Positions 16,425 to 26,745 are shown, counted from the stretch's first letter. The stretch: DNA of 64,000 nucleotides from an uncultured Bacillota bacterium (GCA_947645675.1 CANSDP010000009.1:1-64000); one strand, 5' to 3'. Numbers and translations: made by a program. Notes: generated from the sequence alone by a model not told the origin.

Positions 16425-16655
16425 ATGAAACGACTGGTAGGCGGCGGCTTTACTGCTACGATCGGCTCTGTTTGGACCTCCTTTGCCATCCTCTATACAG
16501 ATGCCAGACTGGACGAGCTGACCGGCTGGGCCGAGCCGCCGGGAAAGTTCATCACGGGAGCCTTTGAATGCCTGGCAATCATTCCGCTGCTTATCGGTCT
16601 GGTCATGATGATCGTTGGCGGCTGTATCATGTACCAGGAGCTCCGAAAGCCCTGA
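16425..16655 (+). CDS. 76-residue two-helix membrane protein
   Basis: ATG 16425 follows CGGAGGTAACC, 15 bases after nrdD. Two hydrophobic stretches (FTATIGSVWTSFAILY and FECLAIIPLLIGLVMMIVGG) flank a short polar loop. It has no recognised family. It is placed between nrdD and nrdG and followed by a hairpin (16668-16692), so it is probably co-transcribed with nrdD. Confidence 0.7.
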   Translation: MKRLVGGGFTATIGSVWTSFAILYTDARLDELTGWAEPPGKFITGAFECLAIIPLLIGLVMMIVGGCIMYQELRKP

Positions 16656-16667
16656 ATGATTTCATGT

Positions 16668-16692
16668 GGGGCCCGCTCGGTTGGGCGGGCCC
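16668..16692 (+). terminator. Hairpin between nrdD unit and nrdG
   Basis: GGGCCCGCTC / GGGCGGGCCC stem with a short loop, followed by TCTTACATT. The T run is weak, so partial read-through into nrdG is likely. Confidence 0.55.
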
Positions 16693-16775
16693 TCTTACAT
16701 TGCTGTGTTTGGGAGATGACCTGATACACGACATGAAACAGCGCTGCCCCAAACTCAAAGTCAGGAGATAGACAA

Positions 16776-17297
16776 ATGAACTACGCTGATATTAAAAAGG
16801 TAGACGTGGCCAACGGCCCAGGGGTGCGGGTGTCGCTGTTTGTGTCGGGGTGTACCCACCGGTGCGAGGAGTGCTTCAACCCGGAAACTTGGGATTTTGG
16901 CTTTGGCTCCCCCTTCGGGGAGGCGGAGATGGAAAAAATCCTCTCCTTCCTGGCCCCGGACCACATCCGGGGGCTGTCCCTCCTGGGGGGCGAGCCCTTC
17001 GAGCCGGAAAATCAGGCCCCGGTGCTGGAGCTGGTCCACCGGGTGCGGGAAAAGCTGCCCCAAAAGACCATCTGGTGCTACACCGGCTATCTCTTTGAGC
17101 CGCTGGCCGCCGGGACGGTGGGGGACCACAGCCGGGCCCTGCTGGAGGGGCTGGACGTGCTGGTGGACGGCCCCTTTGTCCTGGCGAAAAAGGACCTGGG
17201 ACTGCGCTTCCGGGGCTCCTCCAACCAGCGGATCATCGACGTGCCCTCCTCCCTGGCGGCGGGAGAGGTCCGGCTGGCGGAAGAGTACATGAATTGA
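16776..17297 (+). CDS. nrdG: Anaerobic ribonucleotide reductase activating protein
   Basis: A 173-residue radical-SAM activase that installs the glycyl radical on NrdD. The CX3CX2C [4Fe-4S] motif is at residues 26-33 (CTHRCEEC), and the family's GGEPFEPEN segment follows (SLLGGEP). AGGAG precedes ATG 16776. Length is usual. Its partner NrdD is encoded just upstream. Confidence 0.96.
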   Translation: MNYADIKKVDVANGPGVRVSLFVSGCTHRCEECFNPETWDFGFGSPFGEAEMEKILSFLAPDHIRGLSLLGGEPFEPENQAPVLELVHRVREKLPQKTIWCYTGYLFEPLAAGTVGDHSRALLEGLDVLVDGPFVLAKKDLGLRFRGSSNQRIIDVPSSLAAGEVRLAEEYMN

Positions 17298-17310
17298 CCA
17301 TTTCGAGATT

Positions 17311-17343
17311 AAAAAACCTCGCCTGTACAGGCGAGGTTTTTTT
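17311..17343. terminator. Bidirectional terminator between nrdG and SLH gene
   Basis: A perfect palindrome: AAAAAACCTCGCCTGT pairs with ACAGGCGAGGTTTTTT. It gives a stem plus T run on both strands, serving the convergent nrdG and SLH-protein genes. Confidence 0.9.
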
Positions 17344-17358
17344 GACGCTTTTTTGCCC

Positions 17359-20300
17359 TTAGTAGGTCAACACCCGATGGAGGATGTCGGCCATATCAAT
17401 GCGGGTGAGGGGGTCTCCGGGGTTGAGATAGTTCCCGGAGGTGGGCAGGTAGCCCCGCTGGACGGCCAGGGCCATCGCGCCCTTGGCGTAGTCGGAGACG
17501 TAGCCCGCGTCGCTGTAGCTGGACAGGGCGCTGTAGGCGCCGTCGGGGGCGCTCTGGCCCACCGCCCGCATGGCCCGCTGGATCATGCAGATGGCGTCCT
17601 GACGGGAGACGTTGGCCGAGGGGGCGAAGTCCCCGTTGCCCACGCCGCTGACGACGCCCCTGGCGGACAGCGTGTTCACCGCCTGGGCGTAGTACTCGTT
17701 GGGGGGCACGTCGTTAAAGACCCAGGAGCCGCCGCTGGGGCTAAAGCCGAAGGCGATGTAGATCATCCGGGCAAAGTCTCCCCGGCGGATGGGCAGCTCG
17801 GGGCCGTACTCGGTGCTGCTCATGCCCGCGGTGATGCCCTTGTCGTATATATAAGACACCGCCGCCCGCTGCTGGTCGCTGTAGCCGCCCAGGTCGTTGA
17901 AGGTGTGGGAGATCACGGAGGATACGGTGATGATGACCTCACCGGAGAAGGTACTGCCGTTGGAGTTGGTCCCGGTGTAGGGCAGGATGACCGTTCCGGC
18001 GTAGCCCGCCCGGGGGACAAAGGTGAGGTCGGATATCTTGTTGCTCCCGCTCACGTTGTAGGAGGTGCTGGTGGAGGCCAGGCGGGTGTACTGGCTGGGG
18101 CTGGTGTACTGATAGTACAGCTTGCCCTCGCTGGAGGTGGGCAGGGAGGTGAACTTCACCGAGCGCAGGGTATAGCCGCTGCGGCGGAAGTCTTCGGCGT
18201 CAAAGTCCACCGGGTCGGTCTTGGTGCCGTACCGGACGGTTACCGCCGCGCTGGGCCGCTCCACCTCGATCTCAATGGTACCCTCGAAGGTGCCTCCGTC
18301 CTCCTGGGCGGTGGCGGTGTATTCGATATACACCGTGCCGGTGTAGGTGCTGGCGGGGATGAAGGCCACCCGGTCCAGGCTGGAGGCGGAGATGGAGGTG
18401 TTTTTGCTGGTAATCCGGCTGCCCTTGCTGCTGCTGGAGCGGTAATTCTGATACAGGTCGCCCCGGCTGGCGGTGGGGATGGAGAACTTGACCGATTTGA
18501 CCTTCTCGCCGGTCTCGTTCAGAGAGATCTCGTCAAAGTCATCCCGGTCAAAGACGGCGGCGGAGTCATAGTCGGTGTAGTAGCTGATGGTGGTGTCACC
18601 ATAGCTGCCGCCGGAGGCCTCAATCACGATGACGCCGTTGAAGGTGGTGCTGGTGCTGCTTGTGCCGGTGGTGTAGCCCACAAAGGGAATCTCCACCGTA
18701 CCGCTGAAGCCGCTGACCGCCCGGAAGGACAAATTGCTGATGCGGTAGGTGCCGGAGCCGTTGTTATACCGCGTGCCGGTGGAGGAGACCCGGGTGCTCT
18801 TGTGATAGATCGAGCCCTCCGTGCTCCGGTCGGGCAGGTCCTGGAGGATAATATAGCTCAGGGACTTGTCAGTCAGGTCGTCGCACAGCTCCCGGAAATC
18901 CTTTTCCACAAAATTCACTGTGCGGCCGGGGGCGCAGCTGTAGAGGATATCCCCATAGCCGTCGCCGCCGCCCTTGACATTGATCTCCAGCGTTCCAGGG
19001 AAGCGGTTGCCGTCCTGATCCCAGCCGGTGAAGGGGATATAGACGCTGCCGGTGAAGTCCTCGGCGGGGACGAAGGTGATCCGGTCCAGACGGGGATTGC
19101 GGGTGCCGCTGTAGTAATTGGTGTCCGTTCTGACCACGGTGCCCACACTGCTGGCGGAGCGATAGCCGTGGTAGAGCGTGCCCTCCCAGGAGGCGGGCAG
19201 GGAGTCGAAGCGGATATAGCTCAGCACCTTATCTCCATAAAAGTTGGTAAAATCCGCGTCGTCCAGGGTCTTGGTGGCTCCCTTGGAGATGCTGTAATAG
19301 ACATCGGTGCCCTGGCTGCTGTTCTCACGGGTGACGTTGATGTCCACCTGGCCGGCATAGCTGGCCACCGAGCCGCCCGCCATACTGCGGGCGGTGTAGT
19401 AGACGGTGACCGTCTCGCTCTTTCCATCCCGGGGGACGCCCTCGGCGGGGACAAAGACAATGCTGTCCAGCTGAGCCAGCCGGTACATAGCCCCGGCGGT
19501 GACCTTTCCGCCATAGTTATTGGCATCCACATAGCCAAAGTAGAGGGTGCCCTTGTTGGCCGGGGGGAGGGAGAAAATCACATAGTCCAGGGTGGAGCCG
19601 GTCTTTTGCTGGCACTGGCGGTTGAACAGGTTGCCACTGAAAAAGACCGGGGTGGAGTTGGGGGTGCCCAGGTTAATAACCGCCTTGCTGTCCTTCTCCA
19701 AATTGATGAGGATACGGCCGCTGGAGGTCTGGTTGGTGGTGGACACCACGGTATAGCTGATGACCGCCTGGGTGCCGCTGAACTGGGGATTGGGAATGAA
19801 GGTAATATCCCCCAAGGCCTTCTGGCCGGAGGAGGGGGCGTAGTAGTAGTTCTCCCGCTGGGCGACGCCGGCGTTGGGCTCGTCGGGGGAGGTGTATTTG
19901 TAATACAGCGTCCCCTGGCTGGGAGAGACGAATATACCGGTCACATGGGACAGCTTGCCCTCGCTGGCCTGATTCCGGATCTGCTCCAAAAGGCTGTCCC
20001 CAAAGTTCAGCTGGTCGGAAACCTTCATGTCCAGAGGCCCGATGGTGGTCTCCTTGTCGGCGCTGACGGTGACGGTGACCGACACCTGATAGCTGCCGCT
20101 CACCGAGGCGGTGATGGTGGTGGTGCCGGGGCCCCGGCCCGCCACGCTGTTTCCGCTGATCTGGGCGACGTTGGGGTTGGCGGACTGCCAGACCACCTTG
20201 CCGTTTTTGGCGGTCCCGTAGGCCGTCAGCTTGGGCAGGCCAACGGTCTCGTTCTCCTTTACCTCCAACTCGCTCTCGTCCAGAACAAGTCCGCTGACAT

Positions 20301-21339
20301 CAACCTGGATTCTTCTTGATTGGAAATTGAGACTCCCTTCGGAGCCGACCGAAACGGTCACCTCCGTTTTGCCGGGAGCCCTGGCGTAGAGGATGCCCTC
20401 CCGGCCCTTGCTGTCGCGGCTGCTCGCCTCCACGACATCTTCATCCTTGGACTTCCAGCTCACTACAGCGCTCTCAGGATTAGCGGTGGCTTTGATATAC
20501 TCATACTTCCCCACATCCATGACAAAGGGGCCGCTTTTGTCCAGTGTGAGGCCTTCGATTTTCTCCTCTACTTTGACAGTACACTTGGCGGTCGCTGACT
20601 TTCCATCGCAGGTCGCTGTCACCTCGATCTCTGTACTGCCCGCGGAAACAGGCTTTACAGTAGCTGTCCAGCCGGTGCTCTCTCCCGTGACAGTGGCCAC
20701 ACTAGGACTTGTGCTCTTCCAGGTGTAGGTCACGTTGGCAGGCTCACGCGTCCCGCCGTCGCTCCACGTCGCTTTTACTTTGGCGGTCAGTTTTTGAGAT
20801 GCATCGGTAAGCATGGATAGGGATGTATGGTCAAGCGTAACGGTCAGGCCAGTCAGCGTGGGCGCGGCGCTGACCGTAACCACACACTTCTCCTCGACCG
20901 TTTTCGTCACATCCGCCCGTGTGCCGGAACTCGAGCCTCCGCTTCCGGACCCACTACTGGACCCACTGCCGTCTCCGGGGTCCGGAGGGTCCGGGGTTGT
21001 GTCGGGGACGGTATAGGTATAGGTATAGGTCGCCTTGATGGTGGCGGTGCCCGCCGCAACGGCGGTGACGATACCGTTGTTGACTGTGGCAATAGCTTCA
21101 TTGCTGGAGCTCCAATCGACTTTTGCGTTTGGGACTTCTGTGCTGTTCTCCTTCACAGTCGCCGTTAAAGTTCCGCTCTCGCCCGCTGTCAACGACAAAT
21201 TGTTCTTGTTTAAGGTAATTTCTACTTTCGGCTCTTGCTGAGCAGGCGGGTCCTCCGCCCAGACCGCCTGGCTCAGGCCCAGGCACAGCACAAGCGTGAG
21301 AAGCAGGGACAGCCACCGCCGCCCTAACGTCGTTTTCAT
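17359..21339 (-). CDS. Large surface protein: Ig-like domains, six ~110-residue repeats, C-terminal SLH domains
   Basis: A 1,326-residue secreted cell-wall protein. ATG 21339 follows AAAAGGAG. The signal peptide is MKTTLGRRWLSLLLTLVLCL ending near VWAE. Residues ~35-420 hold bacterial Ig-like (Big_2) units with the VTWSS.N..IATV and GTATI patterns, interrupted by a Ser/Gly linker. Then come six repeats of ~105-120 residues with the pattern ...F...LPT...GTLYYGY....G.....Y...L..ITFVPA.GFTGTV.I.YTG...G..F.G.I.I.V. The C-terminal ~190 residues carry three SLH motifs (for example FNDVPPNEYYAQAV) that normally bind pyruvylated wall polysaccharide. Ligand unknown. Same direction as the second SLH protein. 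Confidence 0.9.
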   Translation of the reverse strand: MKTTLGRRWLSLLLTLVLCLGLSQAVWAEDPPAQQEPKVEITLNKNNLSLTAGESGTLTATVKENSTEVPNAKVDWSSSNEAIATVNNGIVTAVAAGTATIKATYTYTYTVPDTTPDPPDPGDGSGSSSGSGSGGSSSGTRADVTKTVEEKCVVTVSAAPTLTGLTVTLDHTSLSMLTDASQKLTAKVKATWSDGGTREPANVTYTWKSTSPSVATVTGESTGWTATVKPVSAGSTEIEVTATCDGKSATAKCTVKVEEKIEGLTLDKSGPFVMDVGKYEYIKATANPESAVVSWKSKDEDVVEASSRDSKGREGILYARAPGKTEVTVSVGSEGSLNFQSRRIQVDVSGLVLDESELEVKENETVGLPKLTAYGTAKNGKVVWQSANPNVAQISGNSVAGRGPGTTTITASVSGSYQVSVTVTVSADKETTIGPLDMKVSDQLNFGDSLLEQIRNQASEGKLSHVTGIFVSPSQGTLYYKYTSPDEPNAGVAQRENYYYAPSSGQKALGDITFIPNPQFSGTQAVISYTVVSTTNQTSSGRILINLEKDSKAVINLGTPNSTPVFFSGNLFNRQCQQKTGSTLDYVIFSLPPANKGTLYFGYVDANNYGGKVTAGAMYRLAQLDSIVFVPAEGVPRDGKSETVTVYYTARSMAGGSVASYAGQVDINVTRENSSQGTDVYYSISKGATKTLDDADFTNFYGDKVLSYIRFDSLPASWEGTLYHGYRSASSVGTVVRTDTNYYSGTRNPRLDRITFVPAEDFTGSVYIPFTGWDQDGNRFPGTLEINVKGGGDGYGDILYSCAPGRTVNFVEKDFRELCDDLTDKSLSYIILQDLPDRSTEGSIYHKSTRVSSTGTRYNNGSGTYRISNLSFRAVSGFSGTVEIPFVGYTTGTSSTSTTFNGVIVIEASGGSYGDTTISYYTDYDSAAVFDRDDFDEISLNETGEKVKSVKFSIPTASRGDLYQNYRSSSSKGSRITSKNTSISASSLDRVAFIPASTYTGTVYIEYTATAQEDGGTFEGTIEIEVERPSAAVTVRYGTKTDPVDFDAEDFRRSGYTLRSVKFTSLPTSSEGKLYYQYTSPSQYTRLASTSTSYNVSGSNKISDLTFVPRAGYAGTVILPYTGTNSNGSTFSGEVIITVSSVISHTFNDLGGYSDQQRAAVSYIYDKGITAGMSSTEYGPELPIRRGDFARMIYIAFGFSPSGGSWVFNDVPPNEYYAQAVNTLSARGVVSGVGNGDFAPSANVSRQDAICMIQRAMRAVGQSAPDGAYSALSSYSDAGYVSDYAKGAMALAVQRGYLPTSGNYLNPGDPLTRIDMADILHRVLTY

Positions 21340-21414
21340 ACAAAACACTCCTTTTCAAAAAGGTTCCTAAAGGGCCCGGCGGGAGCGGAGAGGCCCGCTC
21401 CCGCTGGGGGGTGG

Positions 21415-24400
21415 TTAGGAGTTAGCGCCGCCGCCGCCTATCACGTCATCGTATAGCGCACCCTCTATCCTGACAACCTGGCTTCCAAACCGGACCTCGC
21501 AATAAGGCTTCTTGATTGTCAAACCGCTGTTGCCCGGACTCACGATGTTGAATGTGATCGACAGCTTGTCATCTGTAGCGACTGTTGATTCGTTGGTGAA
21601 AAATCCTTTATCCAGTAACGTGATAGTTCCCGAAGTCACATTAACATCTTTAAACACCAGTGAAAAACCACTTCTTGGGCCTTCGCCATCACTTATACTC
21701 AATCCATTGGGGAACAACACCGAGGGGCTATTTCCAAGACCGATCGTACCAACGCCGCCGTTGGCACCGGCCGTTTCCCCAGTGTCCCCGCCTATCACCA
21801 TGTAAAGCTTATCGTCTTCCTTCGTTTTCCGCCAATACAGGTTTTTGTCAAACACAATCCGTACTGCGCCATTCAGCGTTTTCGTGGTTGGATCATAGTT
21901 GAGTGTGCCGGTAACATCATTTTCCTTCAGCTTTGGCGGCTTGCTGTCTCTCACAACAACATCGTTCAGCGCGGCAAAGCTGTCAACAGTGGCCCAGTCG
22001 GTCACGTTGCTGGCGGTGTTGTGTCCACATACCAGGATGAGGAATGTCGATGAGGAAGCCGGGGGAGTTTCAAGGTTGGCCTTCAGGAGCCAGTCCGCGA
22101 CACCGCTGTAGGATGGCGCTTCCGTTTTGGCCGTATACTTGCTGCTGTCACTAATCCGATCATAGCTTGCGGGAGTGGTGATCATGAGCTGCAAAGCGCG
22201 TTTCTGTGGTCCCGTAGCAAACATGTCAAAAACACTATACCCATTTTTTGTTCTATCAAATTTACTTTTCACCGCGTCGGTAGCACCAGTTGCAAACGTC
22301 ACTTTACTGTTATCGAAGGTAGTCGTCAAAGCATCCAATGGGGACATTGTCGCCTTACCGTCGTAGGTAGCCACAAACGCTTTATCGGGATTATCGGGGT
22401 CGCTGCTATCGTTTATTTTGATATCACCGATCTTTAATTCCTCCAATGTCGTCTTGCCTACATCCCGGGTAAAGACGATCCACGCCAGGTCAGACGGTAT
22501 GCTCTCTGTAGCGGAGTTCGCGCTGCTGGTATCAAGTGTGACATTACCATTCTTCCGGTCTGTAAGCTTGATCTTCGGCTTACTGGAGGCATTGGTGGTA
22601 AATCGGTAAGCATAGACCTGCGACGGCGTATCAGACACGCCCTTCAAGACAAAGTACAGGATATAGTCTCGTTCAGGCGTCAAGCCGCGCAGATTGATCG
22701 GAGTTGTAACGCCGCCGCCCTCGTAGGCGACCGTGCCGCGGACATAAGACTTGTAGTTGTTGGGATTCATCAGGTCCTGGGCGCTCGGGGCGGTGATCTT
22801 AATGGCCTCTTCTGTGTTACCGTTAAGCCAAAAATACTTTTCCTGAATAATGCCGTTCACCAGTTTATTTTGTCCTTTTTCCGGAAGCTTTTCCCAGAGG
22901 TCCTGGCCGGTAAAGCTGCCTGTACCTATGTTGCCCTGTGTATTAATTCCACCCAACGGGGCGGCGACATAGTAGATCGTACCCGCCCGGTCCATGGAGA
23001 CATTGATATCAGCGAAGCTGTCGCCCGGCTTAATCTCGGGGAAATTCTCATTGAACAGGGGAAGCCTGGTGTCGATGAACGTCTTGCCCAGTGCCAGGAA
23101 CTTCTCGCCGCTGGTGGTCTGGCCGATGGAGACCAGGCCCGCGCTGGTCAGCGGCTTGCTGGTATACTCATTCCGCCGCTTCTCAGTAACGTTGCTCGCC
23201 AGATTGAGCAGATCGTTGGACGCCCCCGCCAGAACATGAATCTGAATATCCACATCGCCTGTCCAGACGCCGCGCTCCTTCACGCCGGCCTGCGAGGTCA
23301 CCGTGACAACAAAGTCATAGGTATAGTTCTGGTTCAATTTATTGACGGAGGGGAAGTTTTGCAGGCCCCCCATGCCGTTGTTTCCGCCAACCGACACGCC
23401 GCGTATTCCAGAGCCCTCCGGCGGCTGAATGATCTCCCCGGAATTGCCCAGATAGAACCACTTGTTCTTGTCCGCGCCGTCTTTCGGGGTGATGCCGGCC
23501 TCTTTCGCAGCATTGGTGTCTGTAATATAGTCCCCTTTCCCGTCCTTACTGTTATTGATCCGGCAGTACAGGTCAAAGCCAATATTAGAGCCGCTGTAAA
23601 TTTGCAGGTCATAGGAGTTGGCCGCATCCACAGTCTTCGTGGAGTCGGGGATCATCCGGAAAGTATAGTCGATGAATGCCTGGTTATCCTTTCCAGTCAG
23701 GTCGGGGCTGCCAGCTCTGACAACCGGCCCATCGGTAGCCAGGGTAGGCACAGACAGATGTACCTGGGCGAACACGGTGGTAAAGGTGGGGATATTGTGG
23801 TCTGTCCCCATGGTCTCATAGTCCACCGGATTCGGTACAATCGCGTTCTGCGCGTCGGAGTTATCGGTGATATTTGCGATTCTGAAGAAATACGTGGACC
23901 CGCTGCCTAGACTGTGGGCGGACTTTGTTACTTCATCCCCATCGTAGGGGAGGGTGAGGAGCACCTTGCCGTTCTTCGAGGAAACGACAGCGTTATTGAA
24001 GTTGATCCAACTGGTGTCGGGAGGGTCGCCACTCCCATTCCATTCTGTGATCTTGATCGGCGTCGTGCTGGTGCTGGTCTGGTACAGGGTAATGCTCTTC
24101 TTCAGGAAGTCGGTCAGCTGAGACCGGGCCTGCGCGCTCGTGGTCTGGTCCGTCGATGCGACATCCGCGTAGAGGTCAAGCAGGCTCTTTCCTCCGCCCG
24201 CGCCGGTACTGGAACGGATATCCTCGCTGAACTCCAGGATAATATCGGTGGTCGCCAAGGGGTCGCGGGTGTTGTCCTTGCCGGCGTAGCGGCTGAAATA
24301 CTGCCTGACCGTGGGCGGGGTGTTGTCCAGGGTGTTGATGGCGATCACCTGCACCGCTTCGGTGAAATTGCCCGCGGCGTCCTGGCCCACATAGTACAGG

Positions 24401-26745
24401 TCATAGGCGGTCTCCTTTGCCAGACCGGTAATGTTCATCGGCACCTCGGTGCTGGCGTTGGTGATCCGTACCGAGCCCTTCTTGACGGCGAAACGGCCGT
24501 TTTTCACCTGGCCCTTGGCGTAATCCGTCGTCAATTTGGCGCGCAGAGTGCCGTCAGGACCCTCTTCATTGTCGTCATCGTGGCCCGTAGCCAGGTTCGG
24601 CTTGGGATACGCCTCGCCTCTGGGCACGACGGCCCAGTAGACCGTCCCTGGCTCATTCAGGCCGACGGTGAGGTTGACGTTGGTCTGTCCCACATCGGCC
24701 ACGCTGGCCTCCGGGTCAAACTTGGGCGGAGTGGCGTCCACGGTCTTGAATCTCAGGGACTGGACGTTGGAGCTGTTGACGCCGTCGGCGTCGCAGAGCC
24801 AGAGGTAGAGGACGTATTCCTTCAGCTCCTCCAGCTGGCGGCTGGCGATGAAGGTGAGCTCGGTGTTCTTAATCACGTCCAGCACGCCGTAGCCCAGGTT
24901 TCCGGTGACGGAGGCGGAGCGCAGCTCGTTGGTGGTGGGCGCGGGCGCTCCCTGGGGCAGGACGGCGTAGTAGAGCTTACAGCTCTTGGTGGGCATGACC
25001 ACGGCCTGAGCTAGGGTGTCGGTGACCAGGGTCATCTTGGGGTAGCCCTGAGCGAAGGCGGGCTTGGTGTTGTCCGGCGTGGTAAAGGAGATTACCTTTA
25101 CAGGACTGCGCACCCCCCGGCGGTCGGCCATCACGGCGGACAGGTAGTAAGAGCCCGACACGGTCAGCCCGGTAATCTGAGCGCTGGCCAGCGTCTCGGC
25201 GGTGGGCACGTCGATGGAGCCGTTCTTCAAAGCGGAGGAACCGTAGCTGGGCGGCTTAATCAGGTCGTCGGCGGAGACGGAGCCGTCGGTGATATTGCTG
25301 ACGGCCCAGTAGACGGTGCCCTTCTTATTGGTGGCGAAATCGGCCCGGAGGGAGGTGGGGGCGATGTCGCTGGCGATGGGGTAGCCCGAGAGGATCTTGG
25401 GGTCCCGGGAGTACTCCTCCGCGCCGGCGGAGTCCAGATCCTCCCCGCCCACGTTGCCGGTTATGCCGGGACGGATGTACAGCTTCTCCGGCAGGACGGT
25501 GGAGGTGACGCCGGGGGCGTTGATGTTCATCTGCTTCACGTCGCCGTCGCCGGTGACGCTGGAGGCCACGTCCAGGTTCAGCTCCTTGACCTCGGTGTTC
25601 CGGTTGACCTGAACGGTGGAGTTGGTGGCGGTCTCGTCCACGGTCAGCCGCTGGACGGTGCCCTTGGCCACCTGAACGGTCGTCATGGGTGCCTGGGCGA
25701 CGACCTCCTTCACCCGCCCGGCCAGGTCCAGCCGGCAGCCGGAGCCGTCCACGGTAATCAGGCGCAGGCCGTTCTCGTCGGGGGTATTGTCCTCCAAATA
25801 GGCGTTGGTACGCACGGAGGTGCGGCCGATCTCGGTCAGGCCCTCCGCCCGGACGGTGACCGTCTTGTCCCGCATGTTGTCCACCAGCATCTCCTGAGCG
25901 GTCACGTTGCGCAGGAGCACGCTGGCGTCGCCCTTCTCACTTTCGCCGGTGCCGCTGACGATAATCCGGCCCAGCACGGTGACGTTCTCCAGCTTCACAT
26001 CCCCCAGGCCCACACCGCCGGAGACGTACAGGTCGCCGCTGATGGTGGTATCCCGCAGGGTGACGTTGGAGCTGGTGATGGTGACGTTGTCAAACACGTC
26101 CCCCAGGGTATACTCCCCCGGCTCGTTGATGGGGGTGCCCACGCACCGGGTCACCAGCACGGCCATCTCGCCCATGGAGACGAAGCTCTGGGGGCGGAAG
26201 CTGTTGTCAGGATAGCCGGAGAGAACGTAGTTGTCCACGGCGGTCTTTACCAGGCCCCGGGCCCAGCTGCTGACCATCCAGCTGTCGGTGAAAGCCAGGC
26301 TTTCGGCGGGGCTGTCCTTCATCATCATGTTCCGGCCCAGGATGCAGGTGGCCATCTCCCGGGTCAGGTAGCCGTACGGGTCGGCGGTGGCGCTGGAGGT
26401 GCCCGCCATATAGCCGGCGGTATAGGCGATGGAAATATCGTCATAGAACCACTCGGTCTGGGGCACGTCGGCAAAAGGAATGGGGCCCATCTCGCTGTAG
26501 CCGTAGGCCCGGTTGATAATGGCCACAAACTGGGCCCGGTTGATGGGCTCGTCCGGGTTGCCGATCTGGTCGGCGCGCATAAAGCCCCAGTCCACCAGCT
26601 GATTCAGATACTCGTCGGCCCAGTGGGCGGCGGAGGCGGGCAGGACGGAGGCCGGGACGATCCCGACGAGCAGAATCAGCGCCAGGAAGGCGGACAGCGC
26701 CCGCCTTGCCCAGCTGCGGCTCCGGTTTTCGGTACTGTGAGGCAT
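21415..26745 (-). CDS. Giant surface protein with N-terminal SLH domains
   Basis: A 1,776-residue secreted protein. AAAGGAG precedes ATG 26745. The signal peptide region is RRALSAFLALILLVGIVPAS with cleavage near ASAAHW. Three SLH motifs follow at about residues 40-205 (INRAQFVAIINRAYGY; FADVPQTEWFYDDI; VLSGYPDNSFRPQSF). Next is a parallel-beta-helix-like stretch (SNVTLRDTTISGDLYVSG). The remainder is a string of Ig/fibronectin-like units with the pattern KKGTVYWAV and AYDLYYVGQDAAGN. The C-terminus ends DDVIGGGGANS. It is anchored at the N-terminus, opposite to its neighbour. Role could be S-layer or adhesin; not determined. Confidence 0.88.
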   Translation of the reverse strand: MPHSTENRSRSWARRALSAFLALILLVGIVPASVLPASAAHWADEYLNQLVDWGFMRADQIGNPDEPINRAQFVAIINRAYGYSEMGPIPFADVPQTEWFYDDISIAYTAGYMAGTSSATADPYGYLTREMATCILGRNMMMKDSPAESLAFTDSWMVSSWARGLVKTAVDNYVLSGYPDNSFRPQSFVSMGEMAVLVTRCVGTPINEPGEYTLGDVFDNVTITSSNVTLRDTTISGDLYVSGGVGLGDVKLENVTVLGRIIVSGTGESEKGDASVLLRNVTAQEMLVDNMRDKTVTVRAEGLTEIGRTSVRTNAYLEDNTPDENGLRLITVDGSGCRLDLAGRVKEVVAQAPMTTVQVAKGTVQRLTVDETATNSTVQVNRNTEVKELNLDVASSVTGDGDVKQMNINAPGVTSTVLPEKLYIRPGITGNVGGEDLDSAGAEEYSRDPKILSGYPIASDIAPTSLRADFATNKKGTVYWAVSNITDGSVSADDLIKPPSYGSSALKNGSIDVPTAETLASAQITGLTVSGSYYLSAVMADRRGVRSPVKVISFTTPDNTKPAFAQGYPKMTLVTDTLAQAVVMPTKSCKLYYAVLPQGAPAPTTNELRSASVTGNLGYGVLDVIKNTELTFIASRQLEELKEYVLYLWLCDADGVNSSNVQSLRFKTVDATPPKFDPEASVADVGQTNVNLTVGLNEPGTVYWAVVPRGEAYPKPNLATGHDDDNEEGPDGTLRAKLTTDYAKGQVKNGRFAVKKGSVRITNASTEVPMNITGLAKETAYDLYYVGQDAAGNFTEAVQVIAINTLDNTPPTVRQYFSRYAGKDNTRDPLATTDIILEFSEDIRSSTGAGGGKSLLDLYADVASTDQTTSAQARSQLTDFLKKSITLYQTSTSTTPIKITEWNGSGDPPDTSWINFNNAVVSSKNGKVLLTLPYDGDEVTKSAHSLGSGSTYFFRIANITDNSDAQNAIVPNPVDYETMGTDHNIPTFTTVFAQVHLSVPTLATDGPVVRAGSPDLTGKDNQAFIDYTFRMIPDSTKTVDAANSYDLQIYSGSNIGFDLYCRINNSKDGKGDYITDTNAAKEAGITPKDGADKNKWFYLGNSGEIIQPPEGSGIRGVSVGGNNGMGGLQNFPSVNKLNQNYTYDFVVTVTSQAGVKERGVWTGDVDIQIHVLAGASNDLLNLASNVTEKRRNEYTSKPLTSAGLVSIGQTTSGEKFLALGKTFIDTRLPLFNENFPEIKPGDSFADINVSMDRAGTIYYVAAPLGGINTQGNIGTGSFTGQDLWEKLPEKGQNKLVNGIIQEKYFWLNGNTEEAIKITAPSAQDLMNPNNYKSYVRGTVAYEGGGVTTPINLRGLTPERDYILYFVLKGVSDTPSQVYAYRFTTNASSKPKIKLTDRKNGNVTLDTSSANSATESIPSDLAWIVFTRDVGKTTLEELKIGDIKINDSSDPDNPDKAFVATYDGKATMSPLDALTTTFDNSKVTFATGATDAVKSKFDRTKNGYSVFDMFATGPQKRALQLMITTPASYDRISDSSKYTAKTEAPSYSGVADWLLKANLETPPASSSTFLILVCGHNTASNVTDWATVDSFAALNDVVVRDSKPPKLKENDVTGTLNYDPTTKTLNGAVRIVFDKNLYWRKTKEDDKLYMVIGGDTGETAGANGGVGTIGLGNSPSVLFPNGLSISDGEGPRSGFSLVFKDVNVTSGTITLLDKGFFTNESTVATDDKLSITFNIVSPGNSGLTIKKPYCEVRFGSQVVRIEGALYDDVIGGGGANS

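Noticed and set aside
17353-20319. A 988-codon plus-strand frame opposite the first SLH protein
   Set aside because: Antisense artefact of the repeated surface protein; no start signal or recognisable domain.
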